From JBKBKN01 sp046294625 (GTDB taxonomy: Bacteria > Bacteroidota > Bacteroidia > M30B66): a stretch of DNA of 64,000 nt. Below the pieces are notes generated by a model. That model saw only the letters and a list, made by a program, of their open reading frames with translations, was not told the DNA's origin and made no database searches. The DNA is taken from positions 1-64,000 of the forward strand of contig JBKBKN010000006.1 in NCBI GenBank assembly GCA_046294625.1, written 5' to 3'. Of the stretch, positions 25,760-33,866 are shown in pieces. The first letter of the stretch is position 1. Every line of letters starts with the position of its first letter. A program made the translations under genes and the position numbers.

Positions 25760-27424
25760 ATGAGCAGTCCAATCATAAAATTGACCTTCGCACAATTAGT
25801 TCTACTTGCTACCTGTGTCAGCACCTACAGCGATGTTATGTCATCTCCTTTCTATGCGATTGAGATTTTCGATGGCGGTAAGTTAAATTTACAGCTGCTT
25901 CGCGTAAAGAACATGATGAGTTCCGGCGATTATAATTCTGCATTGCGATTGCTGAGAGACCTACAGCGACAATATCCGGAAAATGCAGAAGTAGTTTTCC
26001 GATTAGGCGAATGTCACTATGCTTTGAAAAATTATGGAGAATCTGTTGAAGCGCTCGAAAAATCGATTAAGCTGAATCCAGTCGAGAATCCATGGAAGTA
26101 TGTCTTGTTGGGAAATTGCATGAAGGAAAAAAATGATTTGAAAGCGGCCATAGAAGCCTACGAGCAGTTTTTCAAGTTCAATAAAAAAAGTGACAAGTAT
26201 TACACCGATCAAGCCATTCAACTGTTAAGCCAGGCAAGAAGAGCAGAAGAAGTGATTGCAAATCCGGTAAATGTGAAAATTAAAAATCTGGGTGAAGCGA
26301 TCAATTCAGAGTTTCCGGAGTATAACCCTAGTATTTCTGCTGATGGCATGACCATGATTTTCACATCGCGACGTCCTGATACCAAAGGAGGCGGAATTGA
26401 TCCTGAAGATGGAAAGTATTACGAAGACATTTACATTGCCTACCGTGATAGCCAAACCGGAAAATGGTTGCCTGCAGAACCCATCAAAGGCAACTTGAAT
26501 ACCGAAGGGCACGATGCAAACATGAGTATTTCGCCTGATGGCAATCAAATATTTGTGTATAGAAATCTGGGCAATAGAGGATCTGGGGAGATATTTGTCT
26601 CTAAAAAGTCGAAAAGTGTAAAATGGGCAGCAGCCAAACCAGTGGAAGGCGGCATCAATACGAGTTATTTCGAAAGTTCTGCCTGCTTATCGCCCGATGG
26701 AAAAACGCTCTATTTTGTGAGCGAGCGTCAGGGTGGCTTTGGTAGTGGCGATATTTGGAAGAGCGAGCGTGTTGGGAAGAATCAATGGGGCAAACCGGTT
26801 AATCTTGGAAAATTGGTCAACGATGAAAACGATCAGATAGGCGTTTTCATTCACCCGGACGGAAAGACGCTCTATTTTAGCTCCGATGGCCATAATTCCA
26901 TAGGAGGCTACGATATTTTTAAAACCCAAAAAGATGAGAAAGGCAATTGGGGAACACCTGTTAATTTGGGGTATCCGATCAATACCATTCGCGATGAGCG
27001 TTTTTTTGTGTTGAGCACCGATGGGCTTACGGCATACTATACCAGCAATCGGGAAGATTCGTTTGGCGATTTAGATATTTATGAGATTGATATGACCTTT
27101 TATGGCAGAGACAATACGTCTGAAGCCGACCAGGGGCAGGTAGCAAAGAACATTTCAATTATTTCAGGAAAAGTTATTGATTCCGATGCCGGACAGACCT
27201 TAGAAGCAGACTTAACCATCACCGATGCAGAAACGGGAACAGCTCAAGCCATCAGTACCGACGAAGACGGCAATTATTTTATCACGCTCGAAGGTGAAAA
27301 GCAATATGTAATTTCAGTCAACCTTAAAGGTTATCAGGATTTTCAAGAAAAAGTATATCTCAAAAAATTGGAGCGCGGCACCTTTAATCTCTCAAAGATT
27401 ATAGTGTTAAACCGAATTAAATAA
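25760..27424 (+). CDS. PorE-like TPR / PD40 propeller / regulatory-domain protein without OmpA domain
   Basis: A 554-residue exported protein. Residues 1-28 form a hydrophobic signal. TPR repeats span about 45-160 (SALRLLRDLQRQYPENAEVV; YGESVEALEKSIKLNP). Five PD40-type propeller blades span about 190-440, each with an S/H-x-D-G-x-x-x-x-x-(S/R) core: SADGMTMIFTSRR, SPDGNQIFVYRN, SPDGKTLYFVSERQGGFGSG, HPDGKTLYFSSDG and STDGLTAYYTSNR. A carboxypeptidase-regulatory-like beta domain (about 465-545) ends the protein. This order matches PorE, a T9SS periplasmic protein of Porphyromonas, except that PorE-type proteins continue into an OmpA_C peptidoglycan-binding domain. Here the frame stops exactly where that domain would start. 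A T9SS-related or cell-envelope role is inferred. Confidence 0.82.
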   Translation: MSSPIIKLTFAQLVLLATCVSTYSDVMSSPFYAIEIFDGGKLNLQLLRVKNMMSSGDYNSALRLLRDLQRQYPENAEVVFRLGECHYALKNYGESVEALEKSIKLNPVENPWKYVLLGNCMKEKNDLKAAIEAYEQFFKFNKKSDKYYTDQAIQLLSQARRAEEVIANPVNVKIKNLGEAINSEFPEYNPSISADGMTMIFTSRRPDTKGGGIDPEDGKYYEDIYIAYRDSQTGKWLPAEPIKGNLNTEGHDANMSISPDGNQIFVYRNLGNRGSGEIFVSKKSKSVKWAAAKPVEGGINTSYFESSACLSPDGKTLYFVSERQGGFGSGDIWKSERVGKNQWGKPVNLGKLVNDENDQIGVFIHPDGKTLYFSSDGHNSIGGYDIFKTQKDEKGNWGTPVNLGYPINTIRDERFFVLSTDGLTAYYTSNREDSFGDLDIYEIDMTFYGRDNTSEADQGQVAKNISIISGKVIDSDAGQTLEADLTITDAETGTAQAISTDEDGNYFITLEGEKQYVISVNLKGYQDFQEKVYLKKLERGTFNLSKIIVLNRIK

Positions 27425-27534
27425 AGAAACGTCACCTAATCAATAAGATAGATCATTTGTTGGTTAATGGTCTGATTGTTCGCATGCCAATACTCCTTTT
27501 GATGCAATGCGAAAATATATGGTGAGTAAAAATA

Positions 27535-28761
27535 TCAAGGTAGATAAATTAGCGAAGATAATTTACTTTCATCGTATATGTCGTTTGCAATTTCCTGAAG
27601 TTCTTCGGCGGTTAATCCTTCTATTTTTTCAACCGTTTGCTGAAACGAATCAATCTTATTGAAGTGTAAAAAGGTTTTTGCATATCCCAGCATCAATGCA
27701 TTGTGATTTTCCTGTGAAATGGCCATTTGTCCGATCACTTGTTTTTTAGCCTTGTGGAGTTGCATCAAGGAGAGTTTTTCAGTGCGCAGTTTTTTTAATT
27801 CCTTCAAAGCTAGCTCTATGCATCGGTCTATAGTTTCTTTGTCGGTGCCCATGTAGATATTCCACAGGCCACAATCGCTGTAAATCTGATAGTGGCTGTC
27901 GAGCTGATAGGTGAGGCCGAATTTTTCTCTGATGGCTAAATTAAGCCTGCTGCTCATCCCCGGACCACCTAACAAATTGTTTAGCAAGATTAAACCAGTT
28001 CTTTTTTTGTTCTGTGCACTGTAAGCCCGTCCGCCAATCATTGCATGAGCCTGATACGTATTACGTCTGATGGTCAGATCCTTCACATCATAGTTTTTAG
28101 GCTGTACTCTTTTAAATTTTCTGGTATTTGAAGGCACAGATCCCAAAGTTTTTTCAGTTATTTTTCGGAGAACTTTTGTGGAAATGTTGCCAACAGAAGA
28201 AAATACCATCTCATCTGTATTGTAGCACCTATCAATATAATGCAGTATTTTTTTTCGGTTGAATGATTTGATGTGCGCTTCGGTACCCAAAATATCTTTT
28301 CCAATCGGGTGGTCGGGAAAAATGACTTCTTCGAATCGATCAAAGATCTCTTCCGAAGGACTATCTTTATAGGAGAGAATCTCATCAATAATCACTGTCT
28401 TTTCTTTTGCAATTTCCTTTTCAGGAAACACACTATGAAAAATAATATCCGCGATGAGTTCGGTTGAACGTTCATAGTAGGTGTTCATGAATGAAGCATA
28501 TACGCAGGTTTCTTCTTTCGATGTATACGCATTGATTTCTCCACCTACATCTTCTAGGCGGGTCAGGATGTGAAATGGCTTTCTTTTTAAAGTGCCTTTA
28601 AATAAGCAATGTTCAATATAATGTGCTATACCGTGTTCTTCGTCGGTTTCGTCGCGGGTTCCAGCATTGATCATTAAGCCACAATGCGCCACGTCGCCAG
28701 GTATTTGTTTATGGATCACCCTGATGCCGTTGGGCAATACCCAATGTTCGATCTCATTCAT
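27535..28761 (-). CDS. M16 family zinc peptidase
   Basis: A 408-residue M16 (insulinase/processing-peptidase) protein. The inverted zinc motif H-x-x-E-H is present in GIAHYIEHCLFKGT at about residue 47, and the distal glutamate region ETCVYASFMNTYYERSTEL follows. VRLLNNLLGG-like and SSRLNLAIREKFGLTY segments, including the R/Y pair of the family (GMSSRLNLAIREKFGLTYQL split across these), mark the second half. It is a single-copy, roughly 45-kDa form with no signal peptide, so a cytoplasmic processing or peptide-degrading role is likely; the exact substrate is unknown. Its start overlaps the 3' end of ywbE by 8 nt, making it the last gene of the ald-DUF4258-ywbE-M16 group. Confidence 0.9.
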   Translation of the reverse strand: MNEIEHWVLPNGIRVIHKQIPGDVAHCGLMINAGTRDETDEEHGIAHYIEHCLFKGTLKRKPFHILTRLEDVGGEINAYTSKEETCVYASFMNTYYERSTELIADIIFHSVFPEKEIAKEKTVIIDEILSYKDSPSEEIFDRFEEVIFPDHPIGKDILGTEAHIKSFNRKKILHYIDRCYNTDEMVFSSVGNISTKVLRKITEKTLGSVPSNTRKFKRVQPKNYDVKDLTIRRNTYQAHAMIGGRAYSAQNKKRTGLILLNNLLGGPGMSSRLNLAIREKFGLTYQLDSHYQIYSDCGLWNIYMGTDKETIDRCIELALKELKKLRTEKLSLMQLHKAKKQVIGQMAISQENHNALMLGYAKTFLHFNKIDSFQQTVEKIEGLTAEELQEIANDIYDESKLSSLIYLP

Positions 28762-29005
28762 TGCGCTCTGAAGGTTTCATAATTTTATACACTCTTCCAA
28801 CTTGCCTGTCTTCGAGCATCACTTTAATACCTCTGGAGTGAAAGGCTTTAGACGTAAGTATCCATCTCACTTTGCCATAAGTCAAAATACCTGTCTTTTG
28901 ATTTCGTTTGGTGACTATTGCCACGTCCTGCCAGAGGTGAATGTTCTCTCTATATCTACCATCCAAGTGATCAACATTCACACTCGGGCTTGCTAATTCT
29001 TCCAT
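28754..29005 (-). CDS. YwbE-like small protein
   Basis: An 83-residue protein with the YwbE family core. DGRYRENIHLWQDVAIV is followed by KRNQKTGILTYGKVRWILT, then HSRGIKVMLEDRQVGRVYKI. This is a short beta-rich fold with the signature Q-x-T-G-x-L-T-x-G and H-x-x-G-I-K-V. The function is not established. The ATG at 29005 lies inside the preceding gene (35-nt overlap). GTG or TTG codons nearer the conserved region are possible alternatives, since the first 14 residues have no family counterpart. It overlaps the M16 gene by 8 nt at its end, implying translational coupling. Confidence 0.82.
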   Translation of the reverse strand: MEELASPSVNVDHLDGRYRENIHLWQDVAIVTKRNQKTGILTYGKVRWILTSKAFHSRGIKVMLEDRQVGRVYKIMKPSERNE

Positions 29006-29372
29006 CTTTCACATCGATTATTTCCGTGAAATTAGGCACGGAACGAAATATTACTTTGAGTACTTTACCGTCGCTGCCTTTTCCTCTTACCACATATTCA
29101 GGAATTTCTCTATCGCGTATGCTGCTTTCGCTGAAAAGTACTTTACCATCGTTGATGAGCAATATGATATCTTCATCTTTTACCTGATGACAATCCAATA
29201 TGCATCGTACACGATTATCCATTTTCACGGGTGCACTTTTGAGCGCTTGCAACACCCTCCCGTTGGGTGTCCATGCAGGTAAATCACGATTGCGGAACAG
29301 AACGGCATAGACAAAGAAGGTTCCTAAAATCACCCCAACTAGAAAAAGCATTAAACGTCTTTTGAAATCCAT
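28971..29372 (-). CDS. Membrane-anchored DUF4258-like protein
   Basis: A 133-residue protein with one N-terminal membrane segment (about 7-25, LMLFLVGVILGTFFVYAVLF). A small domain follows with RVRCILDCHQVKDEDIILL and VLKVIFRSVPNFTEIIDV, consistent with the DUF4258 beta-alpha pattern. The C-terminus ends in a CEC motif. The soluble part would face the periplasm. The function is unknown. It begins 5 nt after the ald stop and overlaps ywbE by 35 nt. This packing suggests one operon, but not a biochemical link to alanine metabolism. Confidence 0.7.
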   Translation of the reverse strand: MDFKRRLMLFLVGVILGTFFVYAVLFRNRDLPAWTPNGRVLQALKSAPVKMDNRVRCILDCHQVKDEDIILLINDGKVLFSESSIRDREIPEYVVRGKGSDGKVLKVIFRSVPNFTEIIDVKDGRISKPECEC

Positions 29373-29377
29373 CTTAT

Positions 29378-30601
29378 TTAGAAAAATGATGCTGCAATGA
29401 GCAAGTCAAGATCTTTGTAGGGTATATCAAACATTTCTCCTATGAAGGCATGGGTGAGAATGCCATTGTATAGATAAACACCGTTTCTTAATCCTTCATT
29501 GATTCGGAGATAGTTTTCTATTCCACCTTTTTCACCCATTTCTAACAAAGTTGGCGTGAATATGTTGCTCAAGGCGATAGAAGCAGTGTGCGAAACGCGC
29601 GAAGCTATATTGGGAACACAATAGTGAGTAACCCCATATTTTTTAAACACCGGATTGGTATGCGTGGTTACTTCCGATGTTTCGAAACATCCGCCTTGAT
29701 CAATGGAAATATCTACGATGATGGCTCCATATTTCATATGACTCACCATTTGTTCGGTCACCACCACCGGCGTACGATTTTCCTGCGAACGTAATGCTCC
29801 GATGGCCACATCGGCTGTGCGAAGTGCTGCGCCCAATTCCTTTGGTTCTATGATAGAAGTGTAAACCCGCATGCCCAAATCGTTTTGTAATCGACGTAAA
29901 CGATAAAGTGAGTTGTCAAAAATTTTCACTGTAGCACCAAGACCAATGGCCGCTCTAGCTGCAAATTCACCTACAGTGCCTGCACCAATAATTACCACAT
30001 CGGTTGGAGGTACTCCGGAAATTCCGCCCAACATCAAACCTTTGCCATGGTTGGAATTACTAAGGTATTCTGCCGCAAGCAACACGGCTGTATTGCCGGC
30101 AATTTCGCTCATGGCTCGTACTATGGGGTAAATACCTGATTTATCTTTGATAAAGTCAAACGCTAATCCATTGATTTTTTTTCGAATCAATTTTTCAAAA
30201 TAGGATTTTTTTTGTGTAGTGATTTGTAAAGCTGAAATGAGTGTTTGCTTGGGTTTCATCAACTCCAACTCATCTTCGGTTGGCGGAGCTACTTTGAGTA
30301 TGATTTCAGCTTTAAAGACTTCGTCGGGGCTGTAGGCAATTCTTGCTCCGGCTTCACTGTAATCCTTGTCCTGAAAATTGGAAGCAGCACCTGCATTAGT
30401 TTCTACCACAATTTCATGCCCAGTGGCAACTAACACGGCTACGGCATCGGGCACTAAAGCCACACGATTTTCTTGAAAACTGATTTCTTTAGGAATGCCA
30501 ATGTTTAATCGGGTGGTTTTCCTGCCTACTTCCAGCATGGCTTCCTGAGGCATGAGCGCTGAACCTTCCGTGAATTTGATGTAAGTGGATTTTTCTTTCA
30601 T
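29378..30601 (-). CDS. ald: Alanine dehydrogenase
   Basis: A 407-residue enzyme of the AlaDH/PNT family. The N-terminal domain begins LNIGIPKEISFQENRVALVP with the pyruvate-binding KE and R residues. The NAD-binding motif is VVIIGAGTVGEFAARAAIGL near residue 200, and VDISIDQGGCFETSE is the family's conserved substrate loop (D-x-x-x-D-Q-G-G). It reversibly deaminates alanine to pyruvate and ammonium. The protein carries about 30 extra residues before the canonical start, as is usual for the Bacteroidota form. A TATATTTG box lies 49 nt upstream, and the DUF4258 gene follows after 5 nt. Confidence 0.93.
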   Translation of the reverse strand: MKEKSTYIKFTEGSALMPQEAMLEVGRKTTRLNIGIPKEISFQENRVALVPDAVAVLVATGHEIVVETNAGAASNFQDKDYSEAGARIAYSPDEVFKAEIILKVAPPTEDELELMKPKQTLISALQITTQKKSYFEKLIRKKINGLAFDFIKDKSGIYPIVRAMSEIAGNTAVLLAAEYLSNSNHGKGLMLGGISGVPPTDVVIIGAGTVGEFAARAAIGLGATVKIFDNSLYRLRRLQNDLGMRVYTSIIEPKELGAALRTADVAIGALRSQENRTPVVVTEQMVSHMKYGAIIVDISIDQGGCFETSEVTTHTNPVFKKYGVTHYCVPNIASRVSHTASIALSNIFTPTLLEMGEKGGIENYLRINEGLRNGVYLYNGILTHAFIGEMFDIPYKDLDLLIAASFF

Positions 30602-30650
30602 TGAGGTGAAGCTGTGCTTTGATTTAGACTTTTCTAAAGCAATGATTAAA

Positions 30651-30658
30651 CAAATATA
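30651..30658 (-). promoter_or_regulatory. -7 box of the ald operon
   Basis: TATATTTG on the minus strand matches TAnnTTTG, 49 nt before the ald start codon. It lies between ald and the upstream lemA stop, so ald has its own promoter. Confidence 0.5.
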
Positions 30659-30686
30659 AGCTTTTCGGTTTGGCTTTCAATGAAGC

Positions 30687-31277
30687 TTAAAAATTTACTT
30701 CCGGAGCCACATCTGAGCCTTCGCGCCCTTTGAAATAAGCCTTTGTCTGAAAACCAAACATGCCGGCAAATAAGTTGTTGGGGAAAGAACGAATAAGACT
30801 GTTGTAATCTTTAACAGCTTCGTTGAAATTTTTCCGCTCTATGGTAATTCGGTTTTCGGTACCTTCCAGTTGAGCCTGCAATTCAAGGAAATTTTGGTTA
30901 GCCTTCAATTCGGGATATTTCTCCACCACCACCATCAATCGGCTGAGCGCAGAGCTTAGGCCTGATTGGCTTTGCTCAAATTTCTGAAGACTTTCTTCTG
31001 TCAGATTTTTAGGGTCAATGTTCACGCTGGTCGCCTTAGCGCGGGCTGCTATCACCGCTTCTAGCGTTTCACGTTCAAAATTGGCTGCTCCTTTCACGGT
31101 GTTCACTAAATTAGGAATCAGGTCGGCTCTTCGTTGGTAGGCATTTTCGACCTGCGCCCACTGTGCATCTACATTTTCCTGTCGGCGCACCATTTCGTTG
31201 TAGGAGCAAGAGTTGAAACTAAGGACAAATAAAATGATGGCGGTAAAAATTGAAATTCGTTTCAGATTGGTGAGCAT
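30687..31277 (-). CDS. lemA: LemA family lipoprotein
   Basis: A 196-residue LemA protein. I chose the ATG at 31277 because it gives a lipoprotein signal (LKRISIFTAIILFVLSFNSC, Cys acylated) and a -7 box sits 23 nt upstream. An in-frame start at 31367 would bury this signal. The conserved LemA core follows: ENVDAQWAQVENAYQRRADL, IPNLVNTVKGAANFERETL, VVEKYPELKANQNFLELQAQ and ENRITIERKNFNEAVKDYN. The fold is a long helical bundle anchored to the membrane. The function is poorly defined and often linked to envelope or protease-associated roles. It stands apart from the ald operon. Confidence 0.93.
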   Translation of the reverse strand: MLTNLKRISIFTAIILFVLSFNSCSYNEMVRRQENVDAQWAQVENAYQRRADLIPNLVNTVKGAANFERETLEAVIAARAKATSVNIDPKNLTEESLQKFEQSQSGLSSALSRLMVVVEKYPELKANQNFLELQAQLEGTENRITIERKNFNEAVKDYNSLIRSFPNNLFAGMFGFQTKAYFKGREGSDVAPEVNF

Positions 31278-31300
31278 GTTTTTGGGTTTATTGTGGAGTG

Positions 31301-31308
31301 CAAAAATA
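31301..31308 (-). promoter_or_regulatory. -7 box of lemA
   Basis: TATTTTTG on the minus strand matches TAnnTTTG, 23 nt before the chosen ATG at 31277, and would place the transcript start downstream of the alternative start at 31367. It decides the lemA start. Confidence 0.55.
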
Positions 31309-31381
31309 ACCGAATGAAGCTTTTTTTCGACTCCGTTAAATAATTTAGGTTTTTTCTTCTGGAACATCCAATTGTTAGCAG

Positions 31382-31416
31382 AAATAGGAAGTTTTGAGCG
31401 AAGCTATTTCCTATTT
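31382..31416 (-). terminator. Possible terminator of the DUF4256 gene
   Basis: AAATAGGAA (31382-31390) and TTCCTATTT (31408-31416) form a perfect 9-bp inverted repeat with a 17-nt spacer, located downstream of the DUF4256 stop. There is no clear U-run after the stem on the minus strand, so termination is uncertain. Confidence 0.4.
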
Positions 31417-31471
31417 TTATCTTGAGAGATTTGAAAAATTGTTCCCATTGCGAGTTTAAAGTGAGACTATA

Positions 31472-32008
31472 CTACACCTTCACCATTCCCCTAAATGCTC
31501 GATTAGCATAGTAAGATTGTGCGCCGTTGTGATAAATGAAAGTGGTGCCATAGCGATAATCGCCAAAAAGTGCGCCTCCAAGTTTTCGAATCGAATCAGG
31601 AGTGGCAATCCAGCTGGATGTTTTTTGGTCAAATGGCCCTAATTCTTGCAAGGCTCTATACTCCTGTTCGTTGAGCAAGGTGATGCCAATTTGGGCAGCT
31701 ATGGCTTCTACAGAGCTTATGGGTCTGTTTTCTTCTCGTTCATTTAACGCTTTCTCGTCAAAGCATAAGCTTCGACGACCGGAAGGTGTTTCAGCGGAAC
31801 AATCACAAAAAATCAATTCACCACTATTTGGGACTTTTCCAATCAAGTCAGGTTCACCTCCGCTGTCTTCCATCGCTTGCAGGACCTGAAGTTTTTCAGG
31901 ATGCTTGGAAAGCTTTTCTTCTACTTCCTGCCAAGTGATTTTGGCGTGGCGGTGCGGAAATTTATCGAATCGGGTTTTAAGGCTTTTCAATAATGGTTCG
32001 AAGCTCAT
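31472..32008 (-). CDS. DUF4256 family protein
   Basis: A 178-residue protein that matches the DUF4256 pattern over its whole length: LKTRFDKFPHRHAKITWQEV, AMEDSGGEPDLIGKV, IFCDCSAETPSGRRSLCFDE, FDQKTSSWIATPDSIRKLGG and TFIYHNGAQSYYANRAFRG. The conserved C-D-C-S and Y-H-N-G-A motifs suggest a ligand- or metal-binding fold, but no function is established. An in-frame start eight codons earlier (32032) exists. The ATG at 32008 fits the family start, with a -7 box 37 nt upstream. It is divergent from ftcD. Confidence 0.92.
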   Translation of the reverse strand: MSFEPLLKSLKTRFDKFPHRHAKITWQEVEEKLSKHPEKLQVLQAMEDSGGEPDLIGKVPNSGELIFCDCSAETPSGRRSLCFDEKALNEREENRPISSVEAIAAQIGITLLNEQEYRALQELGPFDQKTSSWIATPDSIRKLGGALFGDYRYGTTFIYHNGAQSYYANRAFRGMVKV

Positions 32009-32044
32009 GATGGTTTTAAGGATTTTGATCAATTATTATGCTGA

Positions 32045-32052
32045 CAAAAATA
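32045..32052 (-). promoter_or_regulatory. -7 box of the DUF4256 gene
   Basis: TATTTTTG on the minus strand matches TAnnTTTG, 37 nt before the ATG at 32008. The divergent ftcD promoter must lie in the same gap; TATCTTTC near 32106 is a weaker match on the plus strand. Confidence 0.5.
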
Positions 32053-32146
32053 TAATTATCAGCTTCCAAAAAGATTGGAAATTATTTCTGTAAGGGCGCC
32101 TTTTGTATCTTTCGCCAATTAAAAATCATCAATAACGCGCTGCAAT

Positions 32147-33838
32147 ATGCAACAACTCATCGAATGTGTGCCAAATTTTTCAGAAGGCCGCGACCTTAGC
32201 ATTATCAAACAAATTACGGATGTGATCGAATCAGTGGAGGGGGTTAAACTGCTTAATGTTGACCCCGGAAAGGCAACCAATCGCACGGTAGTCACTTTTG
32301 TAGGTAATCCTGAAGCGGTAATTGAAGCGGCATTTCAGGCTATTGCCAAGGCTTCTGAAATTATCGATATGAGCAAACACAAAGGCGAACACCCTCGCAT
32401 GGGCGCAACCGATGTTTGCCCTTTAATTCCTATTGCCGGCATCAGTATGGAAGAAACAGCTGAATATGCGAGAAAATTAGCTCAAAGGGTAGGGGATCGC
32501 TTAAATATTCCTGTTTACCTGTATGAGTCAGCAGCGCTTATTCCAGGTCGCACCAATCTTTCAGAAATCAGAGCCGGTGAATATGAAGGATTTTTTAAAA
32601 AAATAAAATTACCCGAATGGAAGCCTGATTTTGGCCCAACAGAAATGAATGTAAAAAGCGGTGCTACGGTGATTGGTGCAAGAGATTTTCTGGTAGCTTA
32701 TAATATTAACTTGAATACCACTTCGGTGCGCAGAGCCAATTCGATCGCATTCGATGTGCGAGAACGTGGGCGCATCAAACGCGAAGGTGACCCAGTGACC
32801 GGTAAGATTATTAAAGACGAAAACGGAGAGCCGGTTTATGAGCCCGGAAGTCTGAAATCAGTAAAAGCCATAGGTTGGTTTATTGAAGAATACGGTGTGG
32901 CGCAAATCTCCATGAATTTGACTAATATCAACATCACTCCTGTGCATGTGGCCTTTGATGAAGTGTGTCGCAGAGCCGAAGCTCGTGGCATCAGAGTGAC
33001 TGGATCGGAGTTGGTTGGACTCATTCCACTCAAAGCGATGCTGGATGCCGGACGCTATTTTCTCGAAAAGCAACAACGCTCTACCGGTGTTTCGGAGTCG
33101 GAGCTTATTAAAATTGCTATTAAGTCAATGGGTTTGGATGAATTGGGCCCATTTGAACCTGAAAAACGAATCATTGAATATTTGCTGCGCGAACCCAACA
33201 GTGAGAAATTGGTGAGCATGAACCTAAAGGCCTTTGCAAATGAAACGGCATCGGAATCTCCCGCTCCTGGTGGAGGGTCAATTTCTGCTTATATGGGAGC
33301 TTTAGCAGCCGCATTGGCTACGATGGTAGCTAATTTATCTTCGCATAAAAGGGGATGGGACAATCGTTGGAAAGAATTTTCCGATTACGCTGGGCAAGGC
33401 CAACAACTAAAAGACAAGCTTTTGCAGATTGTAGATGAAGATACTCGTGCTTTTAATCGTATCATGGATGCATTTTCTTTACCCAAAAGTACTGATGAAG
33501 AAAAGGCGCAAAGAAAGCAAGCAATTCAAGAAGCTACTTTGCATGCCATAGAAGTACCTTTCGAAGCCATGACCCTTTCCTTGCATGCTATGAAGTTGTG
33601 CGCTATTATGGCCGATTTAGGAAACCCCAATTCAGTAAGCGATGCAGGTGTAGGCGCATTGGCCGCGAGAGCAGCAGTGATTGGTGCTTACTTAAATGTG
33701 AAAATCAATGGCGCCGGGCTCGACGATCAAAATTGGTTTAACAAACGTATGAATGAAGCAGATGCATTGGTTGCCGAAGCCAATCAGCTAGAGCAAAGCA
33801 TATTGCAATCGGTCGATACTAAAATAAGTGCTTTTTAG
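32147..33838 (+). CDS. ftcD: Bifunctional glutamate formimidoyltransferase / formimido-THF cyclodeaminase
   Basis: A 563-residue fusion. The formiminotransferase half (about 1-335) starts LIECVPNFSEGRDLSIIKQI, with HKGEHPRMGATDVCPLIPI and VYLYESAALIPGRTNL; the catalytic His-containing RMGA-x-D segment is intact. The cyclodeaminase half (about 360-563) has FANETASESPAPGGGSISAY and LGNPNSVSDAGVGALAARAA, the helical fold that closes 5-formimino-THF to 5,10-methenyl-THF with release of ammonia. Together they finish histidine degradation to glutamate and feed one-carbon metabolism. Both domains are complete. The patatin gene follows after 28 nt; hut genes are not in the window. Confidence 0.95.
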   Translation: MQQLIECVPNFSEGRDLSIIKQITDVIESVEGVKLLNVDPGKATNRTVVTFVGNPEAVIEAAFQAIAKASEIIDMSKHKGEHPRMGATDVCPLIPIAGISMEETAEYARKLAQRVGDRLNIPVYLYESAALIPGRTNLSEIRAGEYEGFFKKIKLPEWKPDFGPTEMNVKSGATVIGARDFLVAYNINLNTTSVRRANSIAFDVRERGRIKREGDPVTGKIIKDENGEPVYEPGSLKSVKAIGWFIEEYGVAQISMNLTNINITPVHVAFDEVCRRAEARGIRVTGSELVGLIPLKAMLDAGRYFLEKQQRSTGVSESELIKIAIKSMGLDELGPFEPEKRIIEYLLREPNSEKLVSMNLKAFANETASESPAPGGGSISAYMGALAAALATMVANLSSHKRGWDNRWKEFSDYAGQGQQLKDKLLQIVDEDTRAFNRIMDAFSLPKSTDEEKAQRKQAIQEATLHAIEVPFEAMTLSLHAMKLCAIMADLGNPNSVSDAGVGALAARAAVIGAYLNVKINGAGLDDQNWFNKRMNEADALVAEANQLEQSILQSVDTKISAF

Positions 33839-33866
33839 GTTTAATCTTTCAGATAGACCTTAAGTC

